NCBI GenBank assembly: GCA_030592825.1
Contig: JAUVIG010000062.1
Coordinates: 1-13,056, forward strand
DNA length: 13,056 nt
Source of the DNA: Chlorobiota bacterium
GTDB lineage: Bacteria; Bacteroidota; Bacteroidia; Bacteroidales; JAADGE01
Reading direction: 5' to 3'
A program made the position numbers and the translations under genes. The notes under the pieces are model-generated. The model did not search any database. It was given only the letters and a program-made list of their open reading frames with translations, and was not told the DNA's origin. Below, piece by piece: positions 6,401 through 13,056 of this stretch (position 1 is the stretch's first letter; the number at the start of each line of letters is the position of its first letter).

Positions 6401-6991
6401 ATGAAAAAATTAGCAACAATTTTACTCGCAACAGCATTCGTAATCGGATTAGGTAACAATTCTTTTGCACAAGTTCAAGATTCAGAAGTTATTACATTAA
6501 CTGCAAATCTTCACACAACACTTTCTTTAAGTATGGAAACTGCCGGAATCACTTTTGATTTTACAACTCTTAACGAATACAAAGACGGTTTAGGCGATTA
6601 TAAAGGCGATTATGAATCAGCCGGAAGTGTATCATCTACTTCAAACTGGAAATTAGGATACAAAGCATTAGGTGATTTCTTGCACTCTGACGGAACTACT
6701 GCAATGCCTTTGGATAATGCCGGTGTAAGTGTTGAGTTCACAGGTTCTAACCCGATTGTAAACAATGCATCATCAGACCCATTAGCATTATCTTTAAGTG
6801 AAGTAATACTTTTAGACTATGACGGAAGCAACTCAAACGCAGGAGACGATGACGTAAACGAATTTGTAATCTACTGGGAAATGGGAACAAAAGAAGGTGA
6901 CATGAATGCAGAAAGCATCTTCGTTCAAAACTTGAAAAAAGGTTCTTACTCAACAAAAGTAGAATTCATTGCAACAGAAGTTATCGACTAA
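6401..6991 (+). CDS. Small secreted protein of unknown family, probably beta-rich
   Basis: A 196-residue protein. The N-terminus is a clear signal peptide: MKKLATILLATAFVIGLGNNSFAQ, cleaved near residue 23-24. The mature part is acidic, has no Cys and is rich in short beta-type stretches (EVITLTANLHTTLSLSM, GVSVEFTGSN, EFVIYWEMG). It ends with GSYSTKVEFIATEVI, an ending common in beta-sandwich surface proteins such as fimbrial subunits and WxL-like or coat-type domains. I do not recognise the family. It is a single-gene unit: a strong intrinsic terminator follows at once, and it is convergent with the metal permease. It sits between the two copies of the HMA tail. An abundant surface or matrix protein would fit, but that is a guess from size, composition and terminator. 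Confidence 0.85.
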   Translation: MKKLATILLATAFVIGLGNNSFAQVQDSEVITLTANLHTTLSLSMETAGITFDFTTLNEYKDGLGDYKGDYESAGSVSSTSNWKLGYKALGDFLHSDGTTAMPLDNAGVSVEFTGSNPIVNNASSDPLALSLSEVILLDYDGSNSNAGDDDVNEFVIYWEMGTKEGDMNAESIFVQNLKKGSYSTKVEFIATEVID

Positions 6992-7021
6992 AACAACACA
7001 ACAGTTTTTCATAATTCCTGA

Positions 7022-7050
7022 AAGCAGGCTCATCAGAGCTTGCTTTTTTT
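7022..7050 (+). terminator. Rho-independent terminator of the secreted-protein gene
   Basis: AAGCAGGCTC (7022-7031) pairs with GAGCTTGCTT (7036-7045) through 10 bp including one G-U, with loop ATCA and a T-run to 7050. It starts 31 bp after the stop codon at 6991. Read the other way it has no T-run, so it serves mainly the + strand gene. Confidence 0.9.
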
Positions 7051-7059
7051 GTATTCTTT

Positions 7060-8316
7060 TTATAAATTGATAACCCCTTTATACTCATACCCCAATCCCT
7101 TAACAGTTTCTTCAACTTTTTTTAAGTCAACATCTTCACCTGTGATTTCAACTTCTTCAGCAGAAACATCAGTATTAATGATATTTAATCCGTTAATTTT
7201 TTTGAGATTGGTTTCCACAGACATTTTGCAATGATTGCATGTCATACCTGTTACTTTTATCTTTATTGTTTTCATATTGTCGGTAGTTGTGTTTAATGAT
7301 TTCGGTTTAATGAAATATTTTCGGATGTATCCGTTAATAATTAACAGTCCCAGTACTATTGATGATGTAATCATAAACCAATGCGGCAGAATATGGTTTC
7401 CGCTGTGATCTCCCGAAATAATAAATGATGTGAAAAAATCAATTGGGAATAGATAATCTATAATTAATCCAAAAAATATTGCTCCTCCGATTATGGATGT
7501 CAGATAGGTAATTAATGTTTTCCTGCCCATAGAATTTCCTATTACTGTCATTGTTGCAATGTTAGTTGCAGGGCCTGCCATTAAAAATACCAAAGCGGCA
7601 CCCGGAGATAAACCTTTCATTAACAGTACGGCAGCTATGGGAACCGATCCTGTTGCACAGACATATAAAGGGATTGATGCAGCCAAAACTATCAGCATGT
7701 TTATAAGAGGGCTGTTGATATAAGTTGTAAAGAAGTCATCCGGTATTACAACAGAAATCAATGCAGCCAATGCTAAACCAATCAATAACCATTTTGAAAT
7801 ATCCTGCAAAAATTCAACGAATGCATAATTCAGAAAACGCTTAAATTTTGTTTGGCTTTGATTTTCATTACTTAATTCAGTAGTTTTTTTTGAATATTTC
7901 GTTCGATCAACCATATTTGTTAATCCGCCTCCGAAAATCCCCGTAAAAAATGCAATGATAGGCCTCACAACAGCAAATGGAAGTCCCAACATTGAATAAG
8001 TGACTAATATGGAGTCAACACCTGTTTGCGGTGTTGATATTAAGAATGAAACTGAAGCACCTTTGGCAGCACCGTTTTTTGAAAATGAAACCCCGGTTGG
8101 TATTACTCCGCAAGAACATAAGGGTAGGGGAATGCCGATTAGGGCAGCGTTTATGACTGATCGCAAGTTTTTCTTACCGAGATATTTTACTGTTTTTTCC
8201 TTTTTTATGTAAACATGTAATATTCCTGCAAATATGAACCCAAGCAATAAATACGGAGACATTTCATTGCATAAATTAATGAATTCAATAATATATGCTT
8301 TTATATAAGAGATCAT
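7060..8316 (-). CDS. SO_0444-type Cu/Zn efflux permease (PF03773) with C-terminal HMA domain
   Basis: A 418-residue inner-membrane protein if started at ATG 8316. The permease part (about 10-330) has some eight hydrophobic segments and two family signatures: PLPLCSCGVIPTGVSF (Cys67, Cys69) and STPQTGVDSI ... LPFAVVRPIIAFFTGIFGGG. A later half-repeat reads YVCATGSVPIAAVLLMKGLS and MAGPATNIATM. A 71-residue heavy-metal-associated domain (348-418) follows, with GMTCNHC (Cys360, Cys363) as soft-metal ligand. The family exports Cu/Zn or related metals, and the tail probably delivers or senses the ion. The reading extends to TTG at 8373, but a good -7 box overlaps that codon, so translation should begin inside. 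No metal regulator or P-type ATPase is adjacent. The substrate could also be arsenic or another thiol-binding species, as in related ArsP permeases. Confidence 0.92.
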   Translation of the reverse strand: MISYIKAYIIEFINLCNEMSPYLLLGFIFAGILHVYIKKEKTVKYLGKKNLRSVINAALIGIPLPLCSCGVIPTGVSFSKNGAAKGASVSFLISTPQTGVDSILVTYSMLGLPFAVVRPIIAFFTGIFGGGLTNMVDRTKYSKKTTELSNENQSQTKFKRFLNYAFVEFLQDISKWLLIGLALAALISVVIPDDFFTTYINSPLINMLIVLAASIPLYVCATGSVPIAAVLLMKGLSPGAALVFLMAGPATNIATMTVIGNSMGRKTLITYLTSIIGGAIFFGLIIDYLFPIDFFTSFIISGDHSGNHILPHWFMITSSIVLGLLIINGYIRKYFIKPKSLNTTTDNMKTIKIKVTGMTCNHCKMSVETNLKKINGLNIINTDVSAEEVEITGEDVDLKKVEETVKGLGYEYKGVINL

Positions 8317-8370
8317 AACGTTGTATATTAACACTTTCCCGATAAAAAGAGAAAAAGATGTAATTATCCG

Positions 8371-8378
8371 CAAATATA
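8371..8378 (-). promoter_or_regulatory. -7 element of the permease promoter
   Basis: On the - strand TATATTTG (followed by C) matches TAnnTTTGY fully. A TTTG lies 24 bp upstream, slightly farther than usual for a -33 element. Transcription would begin near 8365, giving a leader of about 48 nt before ATG 8316. Confidence 0.55.
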
Positions 8379-8531
8379 CAACTTTTTTATTTCATATGAT
8401 CACAAAATGATTTTTATATATATGATGTAAGCCGGTACTGAAAATTATAAACGAACATAGTTTTCCGAAATAATAGGAACAAGTCGTACCGATTTTTTTC
8501 GAGCTTGTCTATAATTTTGTTGTTTGTTTTT

Positions 8532-8562
8532 AACAATTTGGCAATGAAACAATTTAACAATG
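8532..8562. repeat. Two 15-nt direct repeats with hairpin
   Basis: AACAATTTGGCAATG (8532-8546) and AACAATTTAACAATG (8548-8562) match at 13 of 15 positions with a 16-nt period. TGAAACA and TGTTTCA (from 8545 to about 8567) can also pair. They lie in the 250-bp gap between mutA and the permease, which otherwise shows only the permease promoter and no convincing mutA terminator. Confidence 0.5.
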
Positions 8563-8623
8563 TTTCAGACATTTTTAATTCTGACATTTGTAGGCTTTTT
8601 TGCCAAAATAAAAACCTGTAATA

Positions 8624-10471
8624 TTACATCCCCAATTTAGTTTGAAATATTGACAATGATTCCAAAACATTGGATTTGACATGAATAAAATGTTCAATAC
8701 CAAAGTTTCTAAAAGTATCTATACTGTTCTTCGGATAACCGGCAACCGCGACAATAGATTTTTCTTTTAATTTTTCAAAGATGACAGGGACAATATCGGA
8801 ATATTCATCATCAGAACTGCAAATTACCGTAATATCAGCTTCTGCTTTAAGACATGCATTTACTCCCTCTTCAATTGTTTTAAAACCCGAATTATCAATG
8901 ATCTCAAATCCGGCACAAGCAAAGAAATTAGTAGAGAAAGCAGCTCTTGCTTTTCTCATGGAAAGATTCCCAATAGTAAACATAAAAACTTTAGGTGTTT
9001 TTTCTGCCTTTTCTGTTTTTTGCCTTAATTCTTCAAAAGCTTCAGCCGCACGGTACAGTTTAAGTGCTTTTTCGTTTGCTGTGATGTTGCTTTTATCTGA
9101 AAGTTTAATCTTTTCTGTTCTGTCAGGATATTGATTAGTACCGAGAAGTATTTCTTTACGTTGTGCAATATTCATATCTCTTTGACGTGCAGTTTCTTCA
9201 ATTTTTTCTTTAATGATTCCTTTATCGAACGCTTCATGATAACCTCCTTTGTTTTCAATTTCAAGGAATAATTTCCAAGCATGCTCTGCTATTGAATTTG
9301 TAAGACTTTCAATATAATAGGAGCCGGCCGAAGGATCAACCGCTTTATCAAAATAAGCTTCTTCTTTTAAAATGATCTGTGTATTTCGGGCAATTCTTTC
9401 TGAAAAATCATCCGGTTTTTCAAATGCACTGTCAAAAGGATTTACAGTTAAAGAGTCAGTTCCGCCAAGTATTGCAGACATGGATTCGGTTGTTGTTCTG
9501 AGAACATTAACATAAGGATCATATGCAGTTTTATTCCAATCGCAAGTAACAGAGTGAATATACATATCACATTTTGATTTGTCTTCTACACCGTAGGCTT
9601 CAACGATCTTTGCCCACAGTAATCTGCTTGCTCTTATTTTTGCGATTTCCATAAAGTAATTTGAAGCTGCACCAAATGTAAACTTCATCTTTGGAGCAAT
9701 ATCACTTGCTTTGATACCGGCATCAGTTGCTTTAGCCAAATAATCGCTTCCCGCGGCCAAGCCAAATGCAACTTCCTGAACGGCTGTAGATCCGGCATTT
9801 CTGAAATGTTGAGCATTAACAGATAATATTTTGAAATTCGGAAGTTTATTTTCAACAAGCTCATAAAGTGATTTTAATTTATTCGAAAACTTGCAAGTTC
9901 CGACTGATTCTTCGTAACAATTACCTGTTATTGTTTTATATCCGAGCGGATCATAATCTGCGGCTCCTCTTATTTTATCAAAATTCAGATTATTTTTTGA
10001 AATATATTTTATCAAGAAAGTTAAAATGTTTTCGGCAAGTTTTCCGGTTAAAAAATTGACTTCAAACTTCTCAATATCAATTCCTTGCAGCAATGAAGAA
10101 AAATTGTTGTATTCAATATTATCAATTTCATTCAGATTAAAACCTAAAGATGTTACACCTTTTGAAATAATTTCTTTGGCTTTATTATTTGCTGAAATAA
10201 AATCGTCAACAATTATATCTTGTCTTATTTCATGAAAGTTATTTATCGTATTATTTGTCCTTACAAACGGAAATTCACTCGGATTTGTTGATAAATATTC
10301 AAGTTCCGACAGATCTTCAATTCTGTAATACGGTTTTATATTAATACCTTCAGTGGTCCTTGTGATAAGCCTTTTTTCATAGTCGGCACCTTTAAGGTCC
10401 TTATTTATATTTTCTTCCCAAGCTTCTGTTGTTGTTGGTTTAAATTCGGTAAAAAGTTTTTTGTTTGCCAT
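8624..10471 (-). CDS. mutA: Methylmalonyl-CoA mutase small (beta) subunit
   Basis: A 615-residue protein, normal for the small subunit. With MutB it forms the coenzyme-B12 enzyme interconverting succinyl-CoA and (R)-methylmalonyl-CoA, used by Bacteroidota to make or consume propionate. The start MANKKLFTEFKPTTTEAWEE and DLKGADYEKRL (26-36) are typical, and the TIM-barrel part includes RGAADYDPLGY (168-178), HFRNAGSTAVQEVAFGLAAG (222-241) and DPSAGSYYIESLT (379-391). The C-terminal domain (about 490-615) has the B12-domain fold pattern, but where MutB has the cobalt-binding DxHxxG it reads GNLSMRKARA (501-510). It is therefore the non-catalytic subunit, not MutB. mutB normally follows directly; here a metal permease on the same strand comes next after a 250-bp gap. 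The gene has its own promoter downstream of the glmS terminator. Confidence 0.95.
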   Translation of the reverse strand: MANKKLFTEFKPTTTEAWEENINKDLKGADYEKRLITRTTEGINIKPYYRIEDLSELEYLSTNPSEFPFVRTNNTINNFHEIRQDIIVDDFISANNKAKEIISKGVTSLGFNLNEIDNIEYNNFSSLLQGIDIEKFEVNFLTGKLAENILTFLIKYISKNNLNFDKIRGAADYDPLGYKTITGNCYEESVGTCKFSNKLKSLYELVENKLPNFKILSVNAQHFRNAGSTAVQEVAFGLAAGSDYLAKATDAGIKASDIAPKMKFTFGAASNYFMEIAKIRASRLLWAKIVEAYGVEDKSKCDMYIHSVTCDWNKTAYDPYVNVLRTTTESMSAILGGTDSLTVNPFDSAFEKPDDFSERIARNTQIILKEEAYFDKAVDPSAGSYYIESLTNSIAEHAWKLFLEIENKGGYHEAFDKGIIKEKIEETARQRDMNIAQRKEILLGTNQYPDRTEKIKLSDKSNITANEKALKLYRAAEAFEELRQKTEKAEKTPKVFMFTIGNLSMRKARAAFSTNFFACAGFEIIDNSGFKTIEEGVNACLKAEADITVICSSDDEYSDIVPVIFEKLKEKSIVAVAGYPKNSIDTFRNFGIEHFIHVKSNVLESLSIFQTKLGM

Positions 10472-10484
10472 AATTAAATTTTTT

Positions 10485-10493
10485 GCAAATCTA
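10485..10493 (-). promoter_or_regulatory. -7 element of the mutA promoter
   Basis: On the - strand TAGATTTGC fits TAnnTTTGY at every position. It lies 13 bp before the mutA ATG, so the mRNA leader would be only about 10 nt and leaves no room for a Shine-Dalgarno site. No good TTTG -33 element is seen at the usual distance. Confidence 0.6.
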
Positions 10494-10499
10494 TTGCTT

Positions 10500-10515
10500 T
10501 TCCGGTTAATCGGAA
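10500..10515. promoter_or_regulatory. Palindrome upstream of the mutA -7 box, candidate operator
   Basis: TTCCGGTTAATCGGAA is a 16-nt inverted repeat with seven of eight pairs exact and one G-T. It sits 7-22 bp upstream of the -7 box, inside the polymerase footprint, and is GC-richer than its surroundings. A dimeric regulator could bind here, but none is identified. Confidence 0.45.
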
Positions 10516-10568
10516 TATGATTTTTGTCAATAAGATATATGTTTCAAAAATAGCTTTATTATTTATAT

Positions 10569-10597
10569 AAAAAAGCTCAAGTAATTTTTACCTGAGC
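10569..10597 (-). terminator. Rho-independent terminator of glmS
   Basis: On the - strand GCTCAGGTAA pairs with TTACTTGAGC (10 bp including one G-U, loop AAA), followed by six T. It lies 30 bp after the glmS stop and separates glmS from mutA. Confidence 0.92.
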
Positions 10598-10626
10598 CTG
10601 TAATAATATTTTATAATAATTTTTAT

Positions 10627-12468
10627 CTATTCAACCGTTACAGATTTTGCAAGATTCCTTGGTTGGTCAACATCACATCCTCGCATAACGGCAATATGAT
10701 ATGAAAGAAGTTGCAAAGGAACAACAGTCAATAAAGGAGCAATTACTTCGTGAGATTTGGGAACTTCAAGTACATGGTCAGCCATGTCTCTTATCACTTG
10801 GTCTCCTTCAGTTACAATCGCAATAACTTTTCCGTTTCTGGCTTTAACTTCTTGTATGTTACTTACAATCTTGTCATATGAATTGTCTTGTGTTGCAATT
10901 ACTACAACCGGCATGTTTTCATCAATAAGAGCAATTGGTCCGTGTTTCATTTCTGCTGCAGGATAACCTTCGGCATGGATATAGGATATTTCTTTCAGCT
11001 TTAAAGCTCCTTCAAGAGCAACGGGAAATAAGTAACCTCTTCCGAGATATAAGAAGTTTGTTGCATCTTTATATAATGCTGATATTTCTTCAAAGAGCTT
11101 GTTATGTTTTAAGATTTCTTCAATTTTTTTCGGAACCTCTACAAGTTCTTCTATTAATCTACTATAATTAAAATCCGAAAGTTGTTTATTGCTTTTTCCT
11201 AATATGCCGGCAATCATTGTCAGCACGGTTACCTGAGCCGTAAATGCTTTTGTTGACGCAACACCTATCTCCGGTCCTGCATGAGTATATACACCTGCAT
11301 GGGTTTCTCTCGGAATACTTGAACCCACGACATTACAGATACCCAAAACGGTTGCACCGGATTCTTTTGCTATATTAATTGCTGCCAATGTATCAGCTGT
11401 TTCTCCGCTTTGGCTTATAGCTATAACGATATCATCTTTATAAATAATAGGTCTTCTGTATCTGAATTCGGAACTGTATTCAACTTCAACAGGTATTCGT
11501 GCAATAGTCTCAATTAAATATTCACCGACTAATCCGGCATGCCATGAAGTACCGCAGGCTATAATAATTATTCTTTTAGCTTTTTCAAGTTTAGGCATTA
11601 CTTTATGCAGACCTCCAAGTCTTATTTCTGAAAGGTCTGCTGCTATTCTTCCTCTAAAAGTATCTGAAATAGATCTGGGTTGCTCAAAAATTTCTTTGAG
11701 CATGAAATGTTCGTAACCGTTTTTTTCTATTGAACCAATATCCATTGTTAATTTCTGGATTCTTGGTTCAAGTTTATCGTGTGCTATTGTTTTTAAAGTT
11801 AATTGATCTTTCTTGATTACAGCAACATTATCATTATTAAGATAAATAACACTGTTGGTATGTTCAATAATGGGAGTTGCATCAGATGCAATAAAATATT
11901 CTCCGTCGCCAATTCCTATTACCAACGGACTGCCTTTTCTTGCAGCAATCAGCTTATCAGGTTCGTCTTTTGCAATAATTACAATTCCGTAAGCACCGAT
12001 AACTTTTGATAAAGCAAGTCTAACAGCTTGTTCTGCATCTATCTCTCCATTAGCTTTCAGATATATATATTCAATAAGGTTTGCAAGAATCTCAGTGTCG
12101 GTTTGGCTTTTAAATTTGTAATCTCTGTCTTGAAGTCTTTTTTTAAGGCGTGAATAATTTTCAATAATTCCGTTATGTATTACTGTAAACTTCCCGTTTT
12201 GAGAAGTATGAGGATGAGCGTTTGTGTCGTTTGGTTCACCATGTGTTGCCCATCTGGTATGTCCGATACCGATATTACCTTTTACATCATTCTCTTTTAC
12301 AAGAGCATCAAGGTCATTAACTTTTCCTTTTTTCTTATATATTTTTGTTTCTTTGCCGATTATTGCAACACCGGCAGAATCGTATCCTCTGTATTCTAAT
12401 CTTCTTAATCCTTTTATTAATATCGGGTAGGCATCTTTATCACCAATATATCCTACTATTCCACACAT
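10627..12468 (-). CDS. glmS: Glutamine--fructose-6-phosphate aminotransferase (isomerizing)
   Basis: A 613-residue cytoplasmic enzyme of full normal length. It makes glucosamine-6-phosphate from fructose-6-phosphate and glutamine, the entry step to UDP-GlcNAc for peptidoglycan and lipid A. The N-terminal Ntn glutaminase domain starts MCGIVGYIG, with Cys2 the nucleophile after Met removal. It continues RGYDSAG, HTRWATHGEP (70-79), HNGIIENY and QTDTE. The first SIS sugar-isomerase domain (about 290-430) shows CGTSWHAG (305-312), SQSGETADT (352-360) and GVASTKAFTAQ. The second SIS domain (about 460-600) has LGRGYLFPVALEGALKLKE and HAEGYPAAEMKHGPIAL. The protein ends PRNLAKSVTVE as usual. It follows a DUF4270 gene on the same strand after 103 bp, a pairing common in Bacteroidota. 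No glmS ribozyme core is apparent in the short upstream gap. Confidence 0.98.
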   Translation of the reverse strand: MCGIVGYIGDKDAYPILIKGLRRLEYRGYDSAGVAIIGKETKIYKKKGKVNDLDALVKENDVKGNIGIGHTRWATHGEPNDTNAHPHTSQNGKFTVIHNGIIENYSRLKKRLQDRDYKFKSQTDTEILANLIEYIYLKANGEIDAEQAVRLALSKVIGAYGIVIIAKDEPDKLIAARKGSPLVIGIGDGEYFIASDATPIIEHTNSVIYLNNDNVAVIKKDQLTLKTIAHDKLEPRIQKLTMDIGSIEKNGYEHFMLKEIFEQPRSISDTFRGRIAADLSEIRLGGLHKVMPKLEKAKRIIIIACGTSWHAGLVGEYLIETIARIPVEVEYSSEFRYRRPIIYKDDIVIAISQSGETADTLAAINIAKESGATVLGICNVVGSSIPRETHAGVYTHAGPEIGVASTKAFTAQVTVLTMIAGILGKSNKQLSDFNYSRLIEELVEVPKKIEEILKHNKLFEEISALYKDATNFLYLGRGYLFPVALEGALKLKEISYIHAEGYPAAEMKHGPIALIDENMPVVVIATQDNSYDKIVSNIQEVKARNGKVIAIVTEGDQVIRDMADHVLEVPKSHEVIAPLLTVVPLQLLSYHIAVMRGCDVDQPRNLAKSVTVE

Positions 12469-12571
12469 AATTTTAGCATTTAGGTTTGAATTTATCCCGG
12501 AACCCTCAAGTTATTTGCTGATTCTTTAAAATTTACAATAAAGTATCAACAAAAAACTTGTGGATTTAAGA

Positions 12572-13056
12572 TTATTTTAATTTTGTATATGTAATATAAA
12601 GTTTCATTTTTTCAGAATGGTTTCCTGTTGTTATAACGGATCTGTTAAAATATTTATTTCCTGCTGCGGAGAATAAATATAAGCCGTTATTTTCAGTAGA
12701 GCCGTCTATAATATTTTGTAAATATCCTGCAATGTCAAAATGATATTCGCCGTCTGAATAATTTTCTCCGAGATAACTTGTTCCTGAAACATATTCAGGT
12801 AATAAATAATATTCGTATTCCGGACTGTATCCTGCTAAAAGTAATTTTTCTATTGCGGGATATGAATTCTCTTCGAAATCATCTGAAGGTGCTGTTTTTA
12901 TAATTAATTCAGCACGATAAATAACAATATCACCGAGATTTTTTAAGTTTTCAATATGTGGAATATTAATTTTTGTACGCAATCCACCCATTGCTTGCAG
13001 GTATGCAACAGAATCTTGCGGATCTTCTTCATTATCAATGTTTTCTTCGAATGCAA
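12572..13056 (-). CDS. DUF4270 domain-containing protein, 3' part only
   Basis: The reading frame stays open to the right edge of the window, so the 5' end (normally with a lipoprotein signal) is missing. The visible 160 or so residues are the end of a DUF4270 protein: SVAYLQAMGGLRTKINIP, a variant of the family hallmark YLQGLGGLRTKI, followed by IVIYRAELIIKTAP, PEYEYYLLPEY, YHFDIAGYLQNII, GLYLFSAAGN and the final KLYITYTKLK. The Met at 12991 lies inside this conserved motif and is not the true start. DUF4270 proteins are predicted surface lipoproteins of Bacteroidota without a defined role. They are often encoded just before glmS, as here, which hints at a cell-envelope function. Confidence 0.9.
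   Translation of the reverse strand, partial: AFEENIDNEEDPQDSVAYLQAMGGLRTKINIPHIENLKNLGDIVIYRAELIIKTAPSDDFEENSYPAIEKLLLAGYSPEYEYYLLPEYVSGTSYLGENYSDGEYHFDIAGYLQNIIDGSTENNGLYLFSAAGNKYFNRSVITTGNHSEKMKLYITYTKLK

Noticed and set aside
7040..7234. ORF of 64 residues on the + strand
   Set aside because: It starts inside the terminator and runs antisense to the HMA domain of the permease; a shadow of that gene.
8593..8604. GGCTTTTTTGCC as a terminator for mutA
   Set aside because: The stem is only 3-4 bp and no T-run follows it on the - strand.
8617..8628. Perfect palindrome TGTAATATTACA across the mutA stop codon
   Set aside because: AT-rich 12-mers of this kind arise by chance in such DNA, and it lies at a gene end with no promoter nearby.
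12175..12430. Overlapping + strand ORFs opposite the 5' part of glmS
   Set aside because: They are antisense to the conserved glutaminase domain and show no coding character of their own.
12469..12571. glmS ribozyme upstream of glmS
   Set aside because: The gap is only 103 nt, AT-rich, and lacks the ribozyme core; the element is typical of Gram-positive bacteria.

Overview
The window looks like a chromosomal segment of an AT-rich member of the Bacteroidota, probably Bacteroidales or a near relative. Supporting signs are the DUF4270–glmS gene pair, a small subunit of methylmalonyl-CoA mutase, a LytTR response regulator, -7 boxes of the TAnnTTTG type instead of TATAAT, and mostly weak or absent Shine-Dalgarno sites. 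GC content was judged by eye only. No rRNA, tRNA, CRISPR array, transposase or integrase is visible.

Left part (1-5850, all + strand). A broken gene end (2-113) is coupled through TAATG to a RhuM-family gene. A LytTR response regulator follows with no histidine kinase beside it. Downstream of the regulator, three direct copies of TACACTTAT spaced 20 and 21 bp apart lie in front of a large exported VIT/vWA protein with an AgmX/PglI-like tail. This is the layout expected of a LytTR operator. Next comes a membrane-anchored protein with a His-Gly ... Ala-Cys arrangement resembling clan CD (caspase/CHAT-like) peptidases. The intergenic region after each of the regulator, VIT/vWA and His/Cys genes holds a different long inverted repeat whose arms are built from a short repeated word.

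Middle part (5850-8620). A 553-bp region without an intact gene carries a second, truncated copy of the heavy-metal-associated (HMA) tail of a nearby metal permease, followed by hairpin-rich DNA of unknown nature. A small secreted protein of unknown family (+ strand, with a good intrinsic terminator) lies between that fragment and the intact SO_0444-type permease (- strand). The permease's annotated start should move to 8316, because a good -7 box overlaps the longer reading.

Right part (8620-13056, all - strand). This holds mutA without mutB next to it, with its own promoter and a palindrome; glmS with a clear intrinsic terminator; and the 3' part of a DUF4270 lipoprotein gene running off the window. 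glmS supplies glucosamine-6-phosphate for the cell envelope and mutA serves propionate/succinate metabolism.

The best candidate for something not yet described is the left unit: LytTR regulator, triple operator, VIT/vWA–AgmX-tail protein and His/Cys membrane protein. It may be a regulated cell-envelope system. The operator architecture and domain fusions are visible in the sequence; the joint function is inference.
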